The notes: generated from the letters alone by a model not told the origin. A stretch of 64,000 bases of DNA from Psychroflexus halocasei (GCF_900107595.1 NZ_FNQF01000003.1:237652-301651), one strand, 5' to 3'. Shown: positions 1 to 9,866, numbered from the stretch's first letter. A program made the numbers and translations.

Positions 1-3000
1 CGCCAACAGCTCCTGTTCCAATCGATCTGTTACCTTCTGCACCTGTACCTGATGCAAATACCAATGGCATCAAACCAATAATAAATGCTAGTGATGTCAT
101 CAAAATTGGTCTTAAACGAACTTTTGCTCCATCTAATGCCGCATCAACAAGCCTCATACCTTCTGCTCGCCTTTGCATAGCAAACTCAACTATCAAAATA
201 GCATTTTTGGCTAATAAACCGAGTAACATAATCAATGCAATTTGGAAATAAATATTTGCCTCTAATCCTAAATAATAGGTAAATATATAAGCTCCCATCA
301 CACCTAATGGTAAAGTAAATAAGACAGAGAATGGAATTAAATAACTTTCATATTGCGCTGATAAAATGAAATAAACAAACACTATACTCAATAAGAAAAT
401 AAATAGAGATTGTGATCCTGCGGAAACTTCCTCACGAGATAAACCTGAGAAACCAATATCAAAATCATTTGATAATTTTGAGGCCTCTTCTTGAACAACA
501 TTAATAGCATTACCCGAAGAGTAACCTGGCGCTGGGGCACCTGTTACCGATGCAGAGTTAAAGAGGTTAAAACGCGTTACTGCTTGCGGACCGTAAACTC
601 TTCTAAGATCAGCAAACTCCGTAATCGGTGCCATCTCACCTGAACCGCTTCTTACATATAACATATTTAAGTCGGTTTCATTAGCTCTATCTTCTGGTTT
701 AGCTTGTATATAAACACGGTATTGTTTACCATATCTAGAAAAGTCAGCTGCATAAATACTACCGATATAACCTTGAAGTGTTCCAAAAATTTGACTGATG
801 GAAACACCAGCTTCTTTAGCTTTAGGAATGTTAATATCTAACTCATATTGCGGATAATTCGTATTAAATGAACTTTGCGCATATTGAATTTCTGGTCTTT
901 GATTTAGTTTTCCTAAAAACTCTTTGGATTGCTGATCTAATTTATCAAAGGAACCTCCTGAACGGTCAAGTAGTTTAAATTCAAAACCAGCTGAGCTACC
1001 AAAACCTGGAATACTTGGCGGTGCAAAGAAAACCATTTCAGCTCCTGTGATACTTCCGCCTAATTGGAATAATTGACCCGTGATTGCATCAGAAGATAAA
1101 TAATCTTCTTCTCTTTCTTCCCATGGATCAAGCTTAACGAAACCAATTGCATAGTTACTACCTTGACCACTAATCAAACTAAAGCCGTTCACCAAAGTAA
1201 TACCACTCACACCAGGAATTGACGTGACTTGATCTTCAAACTGTTTTGTAATACCAACCGTTCTATCTAAAGAAGCACCAGCTGGTAACTCAATGTTTGC
1301 AAAAATAACACCTCTATCTTCATTTGGAACAAAGCCAGTCGGCGTTTTCTCAAGCCCCATGTAGATACCAAAAATTGAAAAAGCAATCACGGCAGGTGTA
1401 ATCCATTTATGTTTAAATAAGAAAGATAAGCTTTTAACGTAACGCTCTGTTGTCGCTTCAAAAGCTGCATTAAATTTATCGTAGAAATTTTGCAACCAAC
1501 TTTTACTGTTTTCTTTTTCTTTATTAGTTTTCAAAAATAAAGCACATAAAGCAGGGCTCAATGTCAGTGCATTCACTGCTGAAATTGCAATTGCCACAAT
1601 TAATGTAATACCAAATTGCTCATAAAAAACACCCGTTGGACCAGAAATAAATGTCACAGGAATAAACACAGCACCCATAACAAGTGTAATGGAAATAATT
1701 GCGCCAGTAATTTCATCCATCGCAGTTCGGGTTGCGCTTAATGCTGAATCAGCACCTTCTTCAAGTTTGGCGTGAACTGCTTCCACAACCACAATAGCAT
1801 CATCCACCACAATACCAATGGCTAATACAAGAGCGAATAAGGTTAATAAGTTAATCGAGTATCCAAATAAATTCAAGAAGAAAAATGTACCAATAATAGA
1901 TACTGGAACTGCAATTGCAGGAATTAATGTGGATCTAAAATCTTGTAAGAAAATAAAAACAACAATAAAAACCAATAAGAATGCTTCAATTAAAGTCGTA
2001 ATTACTTTGTCTATTGAAGCTTCTAAAAATTCGTTTGTATCTAAGTTGATGTATGACTCTACACCATCAGGAAAGTTCACTTCTAATTCATCAATTTTCT
2101 TGTGAACGTTTTGAATAATTTCCTGTGCATTTGATCCTGGTGTTTGATAAATTGCCATGTTCATCGCTGGATAGCCGTTTGTTTCAGAAACAACACTATA
2201 GCCTTCAGCATCTAATTCAATTTCTGCAACATCTGCCAAATGTAAATATTCACCGTTACCTAAAGACTTAATGATGATGTTTTCATATTGATCTTCTGTT
2301 TTATAACGACCAGGATATTTGATCACATACTCAAAAGACTCTGCATTATTTTGTCCGAGAGAACCCGCAGCAGCTTCCAAACTTTGTTCATTAATCGCAG
2401 CTGTTACATCTGCAGGAACTAAGTTATAAGCAGTCATTTTTTCTGGCTGAAGCCAAATACGCATCGAGTAATTTTTAGAACCAAAAACTTGAACATCACC
2501 TACACCATCAATCCTTTTGAGTTCTGGAATAACATTAATGTTTAAATAGTTCTGAATATATGTCGAATTATAATCTTCATTTTTAGAAAGTAAAGACATA
2601 AACATCAAAGCACTCGTTTGCTGCTTTTGAGTAATCACACCGCCTTGAATAACTTCACGAGGCAATAATGGATTGGCTCTAGCAACACGGTTTTGTACGT
2701 TAACCGCAGCAATATCAGCATCATATCCTTGTTTAAAAAAAACTTGAATTTCTGCACGACCGCTATTACTCGCAGTTGATGTGATATAATCCATCCCTTC
2801 AACACCATTCACTTGTTCTTCAATAGGAATAATAACACTTTCAAGAACAGTTTCTGCACTTGCGCCAGGGTAATTGGCTGTCACTTGCACCGTTGGTGGC
2901 GCAATATCAGGATACTGAGACACTGGCAAAGCCGTGATCCCGAGTATACCTAAAATGACTATAATTAAGGAAACGACCGTTGATAAAACAGGTCTTTCTA

Positions 3001-3016
3001 TAAATTTCTTTAACAT
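1..3016 (-). CDS. RND efflux pump, inner-membrane transporter (AcrB/HAE1 type), 3' end outside window
   Basis: Proton-driven inner-membrane pump of the hydrophobe/amphiphile efflux family; it would form a tripartite exporter with the adaptor encoded just upstream. I translated it by hand because it runs off the left edge: about 1005 codons are visible, so only the extreme C-terminus is missing. The start is the ATG at 3016, followed by the typical N-terminus MLKKFIERPVLSTVVSLIIV with the first membrane helix. The proton-relay pair in TM4 is present as GIVVDDAIVV, with aspartates at residues about 405 and 406, matching D407/D408 of E. coli AcrB. A large periplasmic loop and the second helix bundle follow. 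Only 6 bases separate it from the adaptor stop codon, so the two are co-transcribed. Substrate cannot be read from sequence. No TolC-like gene is visible, but it could lie beyond the edge. Confidence 0.95.
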   Translation of the reverse strand, partial: MLKKFIERPVLSTVVSLIIVILGILGITALPVSQYPDIAPPTVQVTANYPGASAETVLESVIIPIEEQVNGVEGMDYITSTASNSGRAEIQVFFKQGYDADIAAVNVQNRVARANPLLPREVIQGGVITQKQQTSALMFMSLLSKNEDYNSTYIQNYLNINVIPELKRIDGVGDVQVFGSKNYSMRIWLQPEKMTAYNLVPADVTAAINEQSLEAAAGSLGQNNAESFEYVIKYPGRYKTEDQYENIIIKSLGNGEYLHLADVAEIELDAEGYSVVSETNGYPAMNMAIYQTPGSNAQEIIQNVHKKIDELEVNFPDGVESYINLDTNEFLEASIDKVITTLIEAFLLVFIVVFIFLQDFRSTLIPAIAVPVSIIGTFFFLNLFGYSINLLTLFALVLAIGIVVDDAIVVVEAVHAKLEEGADSALSATRTAMDEITGAIISITLVMGAVFIPVTFISGPTGVFYEQFGITLIVAIAISAVNALTLSPALCALFLKTNKEKENSKSWLQNFYDKFNAAFEATTERYVKSLSFLFKHKWITPAVIAFSIFGIYMGLEKTPTGFVPNEDRGVIFANIELPAGASLDRTVGITKQFEDQVTSIPGVSGITLVNGFSLISGQGSNYAIGFVKLDPWEEREEDYLSSDAITGQLFQLGGSITGAEMVFFAPPSIPGFGSSAGFEFKLLDRSGGSFDKLDQQSKEFLGKLNQRPEIQYAQSSFNTNYPQYELDINIPKAKEAGVSISQIFGTLQGYIGSIYAADFSRYGKQYRVYIQAKPEDRANETDLNMLYVRSGSGEMAPITEFADLRRVYGPQAVTRFNLFNSASVTGAPAPGYSSGNAINVVQEEASKLSNDFDIGFSGLSREEVSAGSQSLFIFLLSIVFVYFILSAQYESYLIPFSVLFTLPLGVMGAYIFTYYLGLEANIYFQIALIMLLGLLAKNAILIVEFAMQRRAEGMRLVDAALDGAKVRLRPILMTSLAFIIGLMPLVFASGTGAEGNRSIGTGAVG

Positions 3017-3022
3017 CTTATA

Positions 3023-4129
3023 TTATTTAAAAACTTTATTAATTGGTTTTACAATGCTGTCAAAATCTTTCAACTGAGGTTTAACAGGCATGTTGTTTCT
3101 GATCTGGCCAACACCATCTGCAATAATTTTTTGACCTTTTTCTAAACCTGACTTAACGATAATGAAGTTCTTAACTCGTGCATCAACTTGAAATGATTTT
3201 GATACTGCCAGAGAATCATCTTTAATACCATAAACGTAAATTAAACCTTGTCTTTCAAAGCTTGCTGATTCAGGGACAACAACTTTATCTTCATAAGTTT
3301 CAGGAATCATAATGCGTCCACTATTTCCATTCGCCAATAAACGACCTGGATTAGGGAATTTTGCTCTAAAATTAACTGTTCCAGTTTGTGGATTCACTTG
3401 ACCTGAAACGGTTTGAATTTCGCCTTCATGTTCGTAAACATCACCAGTGGCTAATTCTAATTTAACTGCTTGAAAATTTGCGAGTTTTTCTTTCACATCT
3501 TTGCCTTCAGCGTGTTGTAAGAAAGTGATATAGTCTTTTTCATTCATTCCGAAAAAAGCATAAACTTCATCAATTTGAGAAACTGTCGTTAACTTAGACT
3601 CTGGACTTACCAAAGAACCATTTCTGTATCGGATAGAACCAACAACCCCATCAACTGGACTCTTAATCGTTGCGTAATCAATGTTTGCAGCAATACTGCT
3701 ATATGAAGCTTTAGCTTGAGCTAATTTTGCTTTTGCCGTTTCAAGCTGGCTTTTACTAATAATTTCTTTGTCCACAAGAGGTTTTAATTTTTCAACCTCA
3801 ACGCGTGCCGCATTGACATTTGCTTGAGCAGCTTGCGCATCTTGACTTAAGGATTCTGTTTCTAAAGTAAATAAAACATCTCCCTGCTTAACAGATTGAC
3901 CTTCATCTACAACAACTTTAGTGATGTATCCTGAAACTTTAGGTCGAACTTCACTGTTGACAACACCTTCAATACTGACTGGATAGGTGTTGAAATCCGT
4001 CAATGTTTTTGTTGGTAGTTCAATGACGGGTACCTGCATCGGTCCTCTTGCTTGTTGTTGAGGTTGATCATCACCGCAAGAAACAAATAGAGCACATAAA
4101 AAAACGAAACTTAAAATATTTTTTTTCAT
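3023..4129 (-). CDS. RND efflux periplasmic adaptor subunit (membrane fusion protein)
   Basis: A 368-residue lipoprotein adaptor linking an RND pump to an outer membrane channel. The N-terminus is a lipoprotein signal with lipobox LFVSC (Cys18), so it should be anchored in the inner membrane. Then come the barrel-sandwich (lipoyl-like) half, a coiled-coil hairpin around residues 95-145 rich in Ala, Gln and Lys, the second lipoyl half (TIKSPVDGVVGSI), and the beta-barrel and membrane-proximal domains. Order and length fit the AcrA/MexA family. It lies between the regulator gene (25 bases upstream) and the pump gene (6 bases downstream), and the three appear to form one operon. Confidence 0.94.
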   Translation of the reverse strand: MKKNILSFVFLCALFVSCGDDQPQQQARGPMQVPVIELPTKTLTDFNTYPVSIEGVVNSEVRPKVSGYITKVVVDEGQSVKQGDVLFTLETESLSQDAQAAQANVNAARVEVEKLKPLVDKEIISKSQLETAKAKLAQAKASYSSIAANIDYATIKSPVDGVVGSIRYRNGSLVSPESKLTTVSQIDEVYAFFGMNEKDYITFLQHAEGKDVKEKLANFQAVKLELATGDVYEHEGEIQTVSGQVNPQTGTVNFRAKFPNPGRLLANGNSGRIMIPETYEDKVVVPESASFERQGLIYVYGIKDDSLAVSKSFQVDARVKNFIIVKSGLEKGQKIIADGVGQIRNNMPVKPQLKDFDSIVKPINKVFK

Positions 4130-4154
4130 TATTAGTGTTTGTTGTATTTAGGAT

Positions 4155-4637
4155 TTATTTTATTTTACTTTTTAATTTACTGATAGACTGCAGAATATCA
4201 TCTGCATAAGCGATGAAGTTTTTTTGAAATTGAAGATCAAAGTTTTCCTCACCAGATTCGTCCTCAGCCATACATTCTTTTTTGAAAGACAAAACTTCTT
4301 GAAAAAGTGATTTTTGTTCTGTCCATTGCTTCTGTAATTCATCTAGAGAGTTAAGCATTAAATCTTTATTGACTATAAAATATCTTTTTCTATCACCAAC
4401 TAAAGTGAAATATTCTATTTTATTATGTAATTGTAAACTTTCTAGATGTGTAGAAACCGTGCTTTCACCAGCTTTTAAGCGACAGACGAGCTCTTCAAAT
4501 GTCACTCCCTTTTTCCCTGATAGAATAATCAATGAAAAAATACGAGCAGCAACTGGCGCTAAGTGGTGCTCTTTTTCAAAGAACACACCCAACTTCTCAA
4601 TCAAAACTGATCTTCTCTCTTCAAGTTGCTGATTCAT
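4155..4637 (-). CDS. GbsR/MarR-type winged-helix transcriptional regulator
   Basis: A 160-residue protein with a winged helix (residues about 20-95) of the GbsR-like branch of MarR regulators: an N-terminal helix with LGVFFEKEHHLAPVAARIFS, then the recognition segment KAGESTVSTHLESL, then a wing and a C-terminal helical dimerisation part. Homologues in Bacteroidetes commonly sit in front of RND efflux operons, as here, so local control of the pump is inferred. I place the start at the ATG at 4637. The longer frame begins with a TTG at 4661, but that triplet is inside a good promoter -7 element (TATTTTTG, 4659-4666) and so cannot be translated from this promoter. The effector is unknown. Confidence 0.88.
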   Translation of the reverse strand: MNQQLEERRSVLIEKLGVFFEKEHHLAPVAARIFSLIILSGKKGVTFEELVCRLKAGESTVSTHLESLQLHNKIEYFTLVGDRKRYFIVNKDLMLNSLDELQKQWTEQKSLFQEVLSFKKECMAEDESGEENFDLQFQKNFIAYADDILQSISKLKSKIK

Positions 4638-4658
4638 ACCGTTAAATTTAAAACGATG

Positions 4659-4666
4659 CAAAAATA
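4659..4666 (-). promoter_or_regulatory. Bacteroidetes -7 promoter element for the efflux regulator operon
   Basis: On the minus strand this reads TATTTTTG followed by CATCG, matching the Bacteroidetes consensus TAnnTTTG. It lies 21 bases before the ATG at 4637 and would drive regulator, adaptor and pump. No convincing -33 TTTG was seen. Confidence 0.6.
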
Positions 4667-4805
4667 ATATTAGTTCCGAAAAAACCGAACTAACTTAAAC
4701 TAAAAATATGTTAAAAATATGTTAAAAATATTTAACTCAAGAAATATTCACACTTAACAAAAAACAGAAGTGATCATAATAAATGTTAAAGATGAATTAT
4801 CTCAA

Positions 4806-4836
4806 CAAAAAAAAGCTGCCAAAATTGACAGCCTTG
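4806..4836 (-). terminator. Rho-independent terminator after the CocE-like hydrolase gene
   Basis: On the minus strand a short GC-containing stem (GGCTG/CAGC with one mismatch) is followed by eight T residues, 24 bases after the stop codon of the hydrolase gene. Confidence 0.65.
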
Positions 4837-4859
4837 ATAGTTATTTTAGTTGATTGTAA

Positions 4860-6713
4860 TTATTCAGCAAAATCGAAAATAATTTTCGAATCACCAAATA
4901 TTGTATGTGTTTGTTTTTTGAAATCTTCTTTTTTAGCCTCAAATATGTTATCAACATAAGTTTGCGGATTCATATCTATATAAGGGAAAAAGCTACTTTG
5001 TACTTGAATTTGTAATTTATGTCCTTTTTTAAAGGTATGATTAATGTCTTGCAAAGTGATTTTGACACTTTCCTTTTTATTAGGTTTAAAAGCTTTAGGC
5101 TCATTAAATCCATCTCGGTAACGACCTCTAAAAACTTCACTTCTCACCATCATGTGATAGTTTGATAACTTCAGATGACCTTGAACATCATCAGTGTTTT
5201 CAGTTTCTGAAGGAAAAACATCTACTATTTTCACAATCCAATCAGCAGCGGTTCCTGTTGTTGCAACTTTTAAATCTGCTAAAACTTCTCCTGAAATGGT
5301 AAAATCTTCATCAAAAACTTCTGTTTCAAAAACCAAAACATCAGGTCTTCTTGCTGCAAATCTTTGATCGTCAGTCATGAATTTACGTGGCGTAAATCCA
5401 AATTTGATATCTTCAGTATAAGGAACAGGCTTCTTTGGGTCACTTACAAATTTTACTTTTGATTCCTTATTCTTTTGAGATGTCAACTTTTGATCACCTC
5501 CTAAATACAAGCTTTTTTTAGAGACATTTTTTGGTGGCCAAAACTGAAAGTCATTCCACTCTTTTGTACCTGTATTAAAAACATGTGCTTCTGCTAAATT
5601 GATAGTTTCAGAATCTGACTTTAAGAAATGATTGAAAAAAACAGTTTCATAATTGTTCTGATATTCCTCAGAAAGATCATCTCCAAAATGTATATTTCCT
5701 ATCACTTGTCTTTTAGATTTCCTTGCCCAATCACCATGACTCCACGGTCCGAAAACTAACATATTAAAGTTGTCGTTATTTTTTTCGATAGCTTTATAAG
5801 TGTTAAATGGTCCGTACAAATCTTCAGCATCAAACAAACCGCCAACTGTCATCACAGCAGGTTTGATATCAACTTTTTCCAAATGCTGAATCAAGCCTCT
5901 TTTCTGCCAAAACTCATCATAATTAGGGTGTTCTTTAATTTGATTCCAGAAAACATTTTGGCCATCATCATGAACATCGAGTTTAGATAATGGCATGTGT
6001 TCCATGAAAAATTGATATTGATCTTCCGTATTGACTTTTGGTAATTTATACCAAGGTTTATCTTTTGGTTCATCTTTCATGGCACCAAATAAATAAGATG
6101 CGCGCCAGTACGAAAGCAAGAAAGCTCCATTGTGATGAAAATCATCAAAATAAAAATCGCCAATTGGCGCTTGCGGAGAAGCTGCTTTTAAGGCTGGATG
6201 CTCTGAAAGTAATGCATAACTTGCATAAAACCCTGGATAAGAAATGCCCCAAACACCAACTTTTTTATTCGTATTCTCCACATTGTTGATCAACCATTCG
6301 ATTGTATCATAAGTGTCGCTAGCTTCATCAATTTCATTCCCTTTTTTGTTTGGAATATAAGCTCGCATATTGTCGTAAACACCTTCGCTCATCCATCGTC
6401 CACGCACATCTTGATAAACAATAATGTTTCCTTCTTTCATCAATTGTTCATTGGGACCGATGCGCCTTCTAAAATTGTCCTCACCATATGGTAGCGAACT
6501 ATAGGGCGTTCGTTGCATAATGATAGGATATTCTTGTGATTTATCTTTTGGAGAATAAATTGTTGTGTGCAATTTTATACCATCTCGCATTTCAATATTA
6601 ACCTCTTTTTTGTCATAATGCTTTTTGACATCAAAAGTTGTTTGCGCATAAACTTGCACAAAACTAAAAACACATAAAAGGCTAACTAAAATTCTCTTGT
6701 TTACATTTCTCAT
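4860..6713 (-). CDS. CocE/NonD family hydrolase (X-Pro dipeptidyl-peptidase S15 fold), exported
   Basis: A 617-residue serine hydrolase of the S15/CocE group, which includes cocaine esterase, glutaryl-7-ACA acylase and X-Pro dipeptidyl peptidases. A signal peptide (MRNVNKRILVSLLCVFSF, ending VYAQ) predicts export to the periplasm. The alpha/beta hydrolase domain carries the nucleophile motif GISYPG (Ser about 158), the acid in GGLFDAEDLYGP and the histidine in FGPWSHGDW; a C-terminal jelly-roll domain follows. The true substrate (ester, amide or peptide) cannot be decided. I use the ATG at 6713; the frame extends to a TTG at 6737 that gives a less typical signal peptide. It lies directly behind the M1 peptidase gene, which suggests joint use in peptide breakdown. 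Confidence 0.9.
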   Translation of the reverse strand: MRNVNKRILVSLLCVFSFVQVYAQTTFDVKKHYDKKEVNIEMRDGIKLHTTIYSPKDKSQEYPIIMQRTPYSSLPYGEDNFRRRIGPNEQLMKEGNIIVYQDVRGRWMSEGVYDNMRAYIPNKKGNEIDEASDTYDTIEWLINNVENTNKKVGVWGISYPGFYASYALLSEHPALKAASPQAPIGDFYFDDFHHNGAFLLSYWRASYLFGAMKDEPKDKPWYKLPKVNTEDQYQFFMEHMPLSKLDVHDDGQNVFWNQIKEHPNYDEFWQKRGLIQHLEKVDIKPAVMTVGGLFDAEDLYGPFNTYKAIEKNNDNFNMLVFGPWSHGDWARKSKRQVIGNIHFGDDLSEEYQNNYETVFFNHFLKSDSETINLAEAHVFNTGTKEWNDFQFWPPKNVSKKSLYLGGDQKLTSQKNKESKVKFVSDPKKPVPYTEDIKFGFTPRKFMTDDQRFAARRPDVLVFETEVFDEDFTISGEVLADLKVATTGTAADWIVKIVDVFPSETENTDDVQGHLKLSNYHMMVRSEVFRGRYRDGFNEPKAFKPNKKESVKITLQDINHTFKKGHKLQIQVQSSFFPYIDMNPQTYVDNIFEAKKEDFKKQTHTIFGDSKIIFDFAE

Positions 6714-6746
6714 ATAATGTTTAAAATGATTTTTCAACCCTGATAA

Positions 6747-8669
6747 TTAATCTTCAGAAGACCAAATGTCATTAGCTGAATTGATATCGACTAATTTCTT
6801 CTCAGGATCAATCTCAACTTTAATAATTTCTTGATTTGTTTGGTACTCATGCGTCCAAGAGTTACCACGTTGCCATACTTCAACAGGAAGTGTTTTTATT
6901 TCTTGAGAGCCATCAGCAAAACTAACTTTATAACGAACAGGCATTGGGATGTCGCCTTTATTTTCAAAAGTCAATAAGTAATTAGCATTCTTTTTCTCCA
7001 CTTTGCTAATTGCCAAATCAATATTATTATTGCCATAAAACCAATTTTTCCAAAACCAGTTTAGGTTTTCTCCAGTTACATTTTCCATATGATTGAAAAA
7101 GTCTGAAGGTTGTGGATGTTTGTAAGCCCATGTATTGATGTAAGATTTAAAAGCTTCATCAAAGCGTTTTCCCCCTAAAATATACTCTCTTAACATCAAC
7201 AAGCCTAGAGCTGGTTTATAGTATGCTGTCATTCCTAAGTTTCTTAAATTTGTAACATCAGGATATGTATCAATTCCTTCACGTGAATCACTTTTAAACC
7301 AAGGCACTAATCTTCTTCGGTTATCCAAACCTGCAGGATATTCGCCTTCATTAAATGCTTTTGTTGAATAATAATTAATGAAAGTATTGAAGCCTTCATC
7401 CATCCAAGCATAACGGCGCTCATTAGAACCAACAATCATCGGGAACCAATTGTGACCAAATTCGTGATCAGTCACTCCCCATAATCGGCCAGACTGACGA
7501 TCGTAACTACAAAAACTTAATGCAGGATATTCCATTCCGCCTATTTCAGCCGCAACATTAACTGCCACATCATAAGGATATTCAAACCACTTTTCTGAGT
7601 AATGTTCAACAGAAGCTTTTGTGTATTCTGTTGAACGTGACCAAGCATTTTGTCCATCACTTTCGATTGGATATACAGATTGCGCTAAGGCTTCTCTGTC
7701 ATCAGACAAATTCATTTTTGCAGCATCCCAAATAAAAGCACGTGATGATGCAAATGCAAAATCTCTTGAATTATCTATTTTAAATTTCCACGTTAAAGTT
7801 CCTGATTGTTTAGCTTTTAAAGATTGATCTAAAATTTCATCAGGTTTAATTAAATAAACAGTTTTATCACTTTTTTGAGCTTTCTTCATTCTTCTTTGAA
7901 GCTTTTTAGAAAGCACTTCTTTAGAGTTAAGCAACTTCCCTGAACTCACAATAACCTGATCATAAGGCGCTGTGATGTTAACTTCAAAATCTCCGTAACC
8001 AAAATAAAACTCTCCAGCTCCTAAGTATGGCTCAGTGTTCCAACCAACGACATCATCAAAAACAGCTACCTGCGGGAACCATTGTGCCATCGCGTAAATC
8101 CAACCATTTTCAGTTTTTAAACGTCCCATCCTATCCATTCCATCAACAGGAACAATGTATTCAAAATCCATTTTCACTTCAGCTTTTCCGCCGTTTGCTT
8201 TGACAGGTTTATCAAAATAAACTTTCATTCTTGTATCTGTCATCGAATGTTTAGAAGAACTTGAGCCTTGAGTTTTAGCAACCAAATTAGAAATCGTCAT
8301 TCCTTTATCTGTATCACCATTATAGCGATTACCATCAACTGGTGTTGTTAAAGTTCCTCTAGAGTCTTCTGTAAAGCGGTTTTGCTCAACATACATCCAA
8401 ATAAAGTCTAAGTCATAAGGACTGTTATTTGTGTATTCCATCGTTAAACTCCCCTTGATTTGATGTGTTTCAGAATCCAAACTCACATCGATTTTGTAAT
8501 CAGAAGTATTCTGAAAATAATTGATTCCTGGTACACCTGAAGCTGCTCTAAAAGTGTTCCCTCGTCTGTACATAAAATCATCAAACTCATCTTGATTTGA
8601 TTCAAGTTGAGCAAAAGCGTTTAAGCTAAGCATTGCCATGAACAATGCTAAAAAATTATATTTCATCAT
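6747..8669 (-). CDS. M1 family metallopeptidase (aminopeptidase N-like), exported
   Basis: A 640-residue zinc aminopeptidase. The zinc site is complete: HEFGH at about residues 402-406 and the third ligand Glu about 425 in YAWMDEG. The usual GAMEN substrate loop is present in the variant form GGMEYP (about 377). The N-terminus MMKYNFLALFMAMLSLNAFAQ is a clear signal peptide, so I choose the ATG pair at 8669/8666. The open frame extends to an ATG at 8741, but that would overlap the preceding gene and bury the signal peptide. The remaining domains are the N-terminal beta-saddle and a helical C-terminal part, shorter than in the long E. coli PepN. It probably trims peptides in the periplasm, together with the downstream hydrolase. 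Confidence 0.93.
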   Translation of the reverse strand: MMKYNFLALFMAMLSLNAFAQLESNQDEFDDFMYRRGNTFRAASGVPGINYFQNTSDYKIDVSLDSETHQIKGSLTMEYTNNSPYDLDFIWMYVEQNRFTEDSRGTLTTPVDGNRYNGDTDKGMTISNLVAKTQGSSSSKHSMTDTRMKVYFDKPVKANGGKAEVKMDFEYIVPVDGMDRMGRLKTENGWIYAMAQWFPQVAVFDDVVGWNTEPYLGAGEFYFGYGDFEVNITAPYDQVIVSSGKLLNSKEVLSKKLQRRMKKAQKSDKTVYLIKPDEILDQSLKAKQSGTLTWKFKIDNSRDFAFASSRAFIWDAAKMNLSDDREALAQSVYPIESDGQNAWSRSTEYTKASVEHYSEKWFEYPYDVAVNVAAEIGGMEYPALSFCSYDRQSGRLWGVTDHEFGHNWFPMIVGSNERRYAWMDEGFNTFINYYSTKAFNEGEYPAGLDNRRRLVPWFKSDSREGIDTYPDVTNLRNLGMTAYYKPALGLLMLREYILGGKRFDEAFKSYINTWAYKHPQPSDFFNHMENVTGENLNWFWKNWFYGNNNIDLAISKVEKKNANYLLTFENKGDIPMPVRYKVSFADGSQEIKTLPVEVWQRGNSWTHEYQTNQEIIKVEIDPEKKLVDINSANDIWSSED

Positions 8670-8718
8670 TTTTAAGAATTTTTTGCTAAAAATAGAAAGT
8701 GTTTTCAGAAAATAAAAA

Positions 8719-9780
8719 TTAATTGTAGGAATCCTCTTCAACTTCCAAATAATTACGCTTCACAAAGTCTAAAGCCGTTTTTAAAATATGACCCATTGTT
8801 TTGGCGCGTTTAAATTTGATATCTTTTGTGTAATCAACGAGTTCACCTCTTAATTGCAATACGTTTTCACGAGAAGAAATTTTGTCTTTAATCATACATC
8901 TAATCAACATCCTAAATCTTTTCTGTGAAGTGATTAATCGTTTTGCAACCTGTGATCTTTCTTCTAAAACATATTGTTGTATTGAGGCTTCTTCAAGATG
9001 CCTTTCAACGAGTTTGACCATCTTATAATTTTCTTTGAAAAACTGAGGCTTGTAAACCTTCAGATTACCCTCATAACTTTGTTGATCAAAATCAATCGCT
9101 CGAATTTTATAATCAACATGATCAAAGTCGTGTGTCGGAATCACCACATAATTATAAGATCGCATATCACCGAGCAATCTTAGCGTACATCGTTCATTAA
9201 ATTTCACAAACTGTTTTGCTATTTCTGCTTTGGCGTGATAATCACATTCTGGCAGTTCATCTTTTATAAAAACGTCACCAGGAATTCCTGCAATATGTTC
9301 TTCGATTAAGGAATCTTTATAAACCAAAAAATTGATTCTGTGCGGCGATAAAATATGTTCAAACTCAAGACCATAAATGCGTGAAGCATCTGCTTTTTTA
9401 ATATAGAAATAAGTAAAGTTATCATTTAAAACATTTCTGACCTTAATGCGAAATGGTTTTGAATTTCCAAAAGTGCAATAATCAATCGCATCAACATTAA
9501 GATAATCCAATTGCGCGCTTTTACCATCAGAATGTAAGATTAAATAAACTTTCTTCAAGCTTCTGTCAATTTCCTCACGCTCGTAATCTGGGTAATAGCA
9601 ACGCACCCAAAGTGTATCATCATCATTTTTATCATAGACAACAATAGAACCTGAAAAACGAAGTAAATCTTCGTAAGAAACAGGTATTTTTGTTTTTCGA
9701 CTAAAGTCCGAAAGATATTTATTTAAGGTATCATTGATAGGAAAGCTAGGCTTTTTCTTTGACATCAATTTTTTTTCCAT
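8719..9780 (-). CDS. Conserved hypothetical protein with kinase-like motifs
   Basis: I do not recognise a named family. The 353-residue protein has no signal peptide or membrane segment and looks cytosolic. From about residue 125 it resembles a degenerate kinase fold: FYIKKAD could be the beta3 lysine strand, LEFEH an alphaC-like glutamate, LGDMRSYNYVV (203-213) resembles the GDxxxxN catalytic loop of aminoglycoside/HipA/PI3K-like kinases, and RAIDFD (227-232) resembles the metal-binding DFG/IDFD segment. The C-terminal third is basic and helical. No glycine-rich loop is evident. The assignment is by eye only and could be wrong; a degenerate or atypical fold is possible. The gene ends just before the M1 peptidase gene in the same orientation. 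Confidence 0.8.
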   Translation of the reverse strand: MEKKLMSKKKPSFPINDTLNKYLSDFSRKTKIPVSYEDLLRFSGSIVVYDKNDDDTLWVRCYYPDYEREEIDRSLKKVYLILHSDGKSAQLDYLNVDAIDYCTFGNSKPFRIKVRNVLNDNFTYFYIKKADASRIYGLEFEHILSPHRINFLVYKDSLIEEHIAGIPGDVFIKDELPECDYHAKAEIAKQFVKFNERCTLRLLGDMRSYNYVVIPTHDFDHVDYKIRAIDFDQQSYEGNLKVYKPQFFKENYKMVKLVERHLEEASIQQYVLEERSQVAKRLITSQKRFRMLIRCMIKDKISSRENVLQLRGELVDYTKDIKFKRAKTMGHILKTALDFVKRNYLEVEEDSYN

Positions 9781-9866
9781 TGCTGCTTTTTATGAATTTG
9801 AATAATCATCTGCGATAAATGTAACAATATATGAATTAATCCGTCACATAAAAAAAACATCTTATT

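Noticed and set aside
1818..2105. 95-codon plus-strand frame
   Set aside because: It lies antisense to the RND pump gene, whose protein sequence is clearly conserved; no family-like sequence in the small frame.
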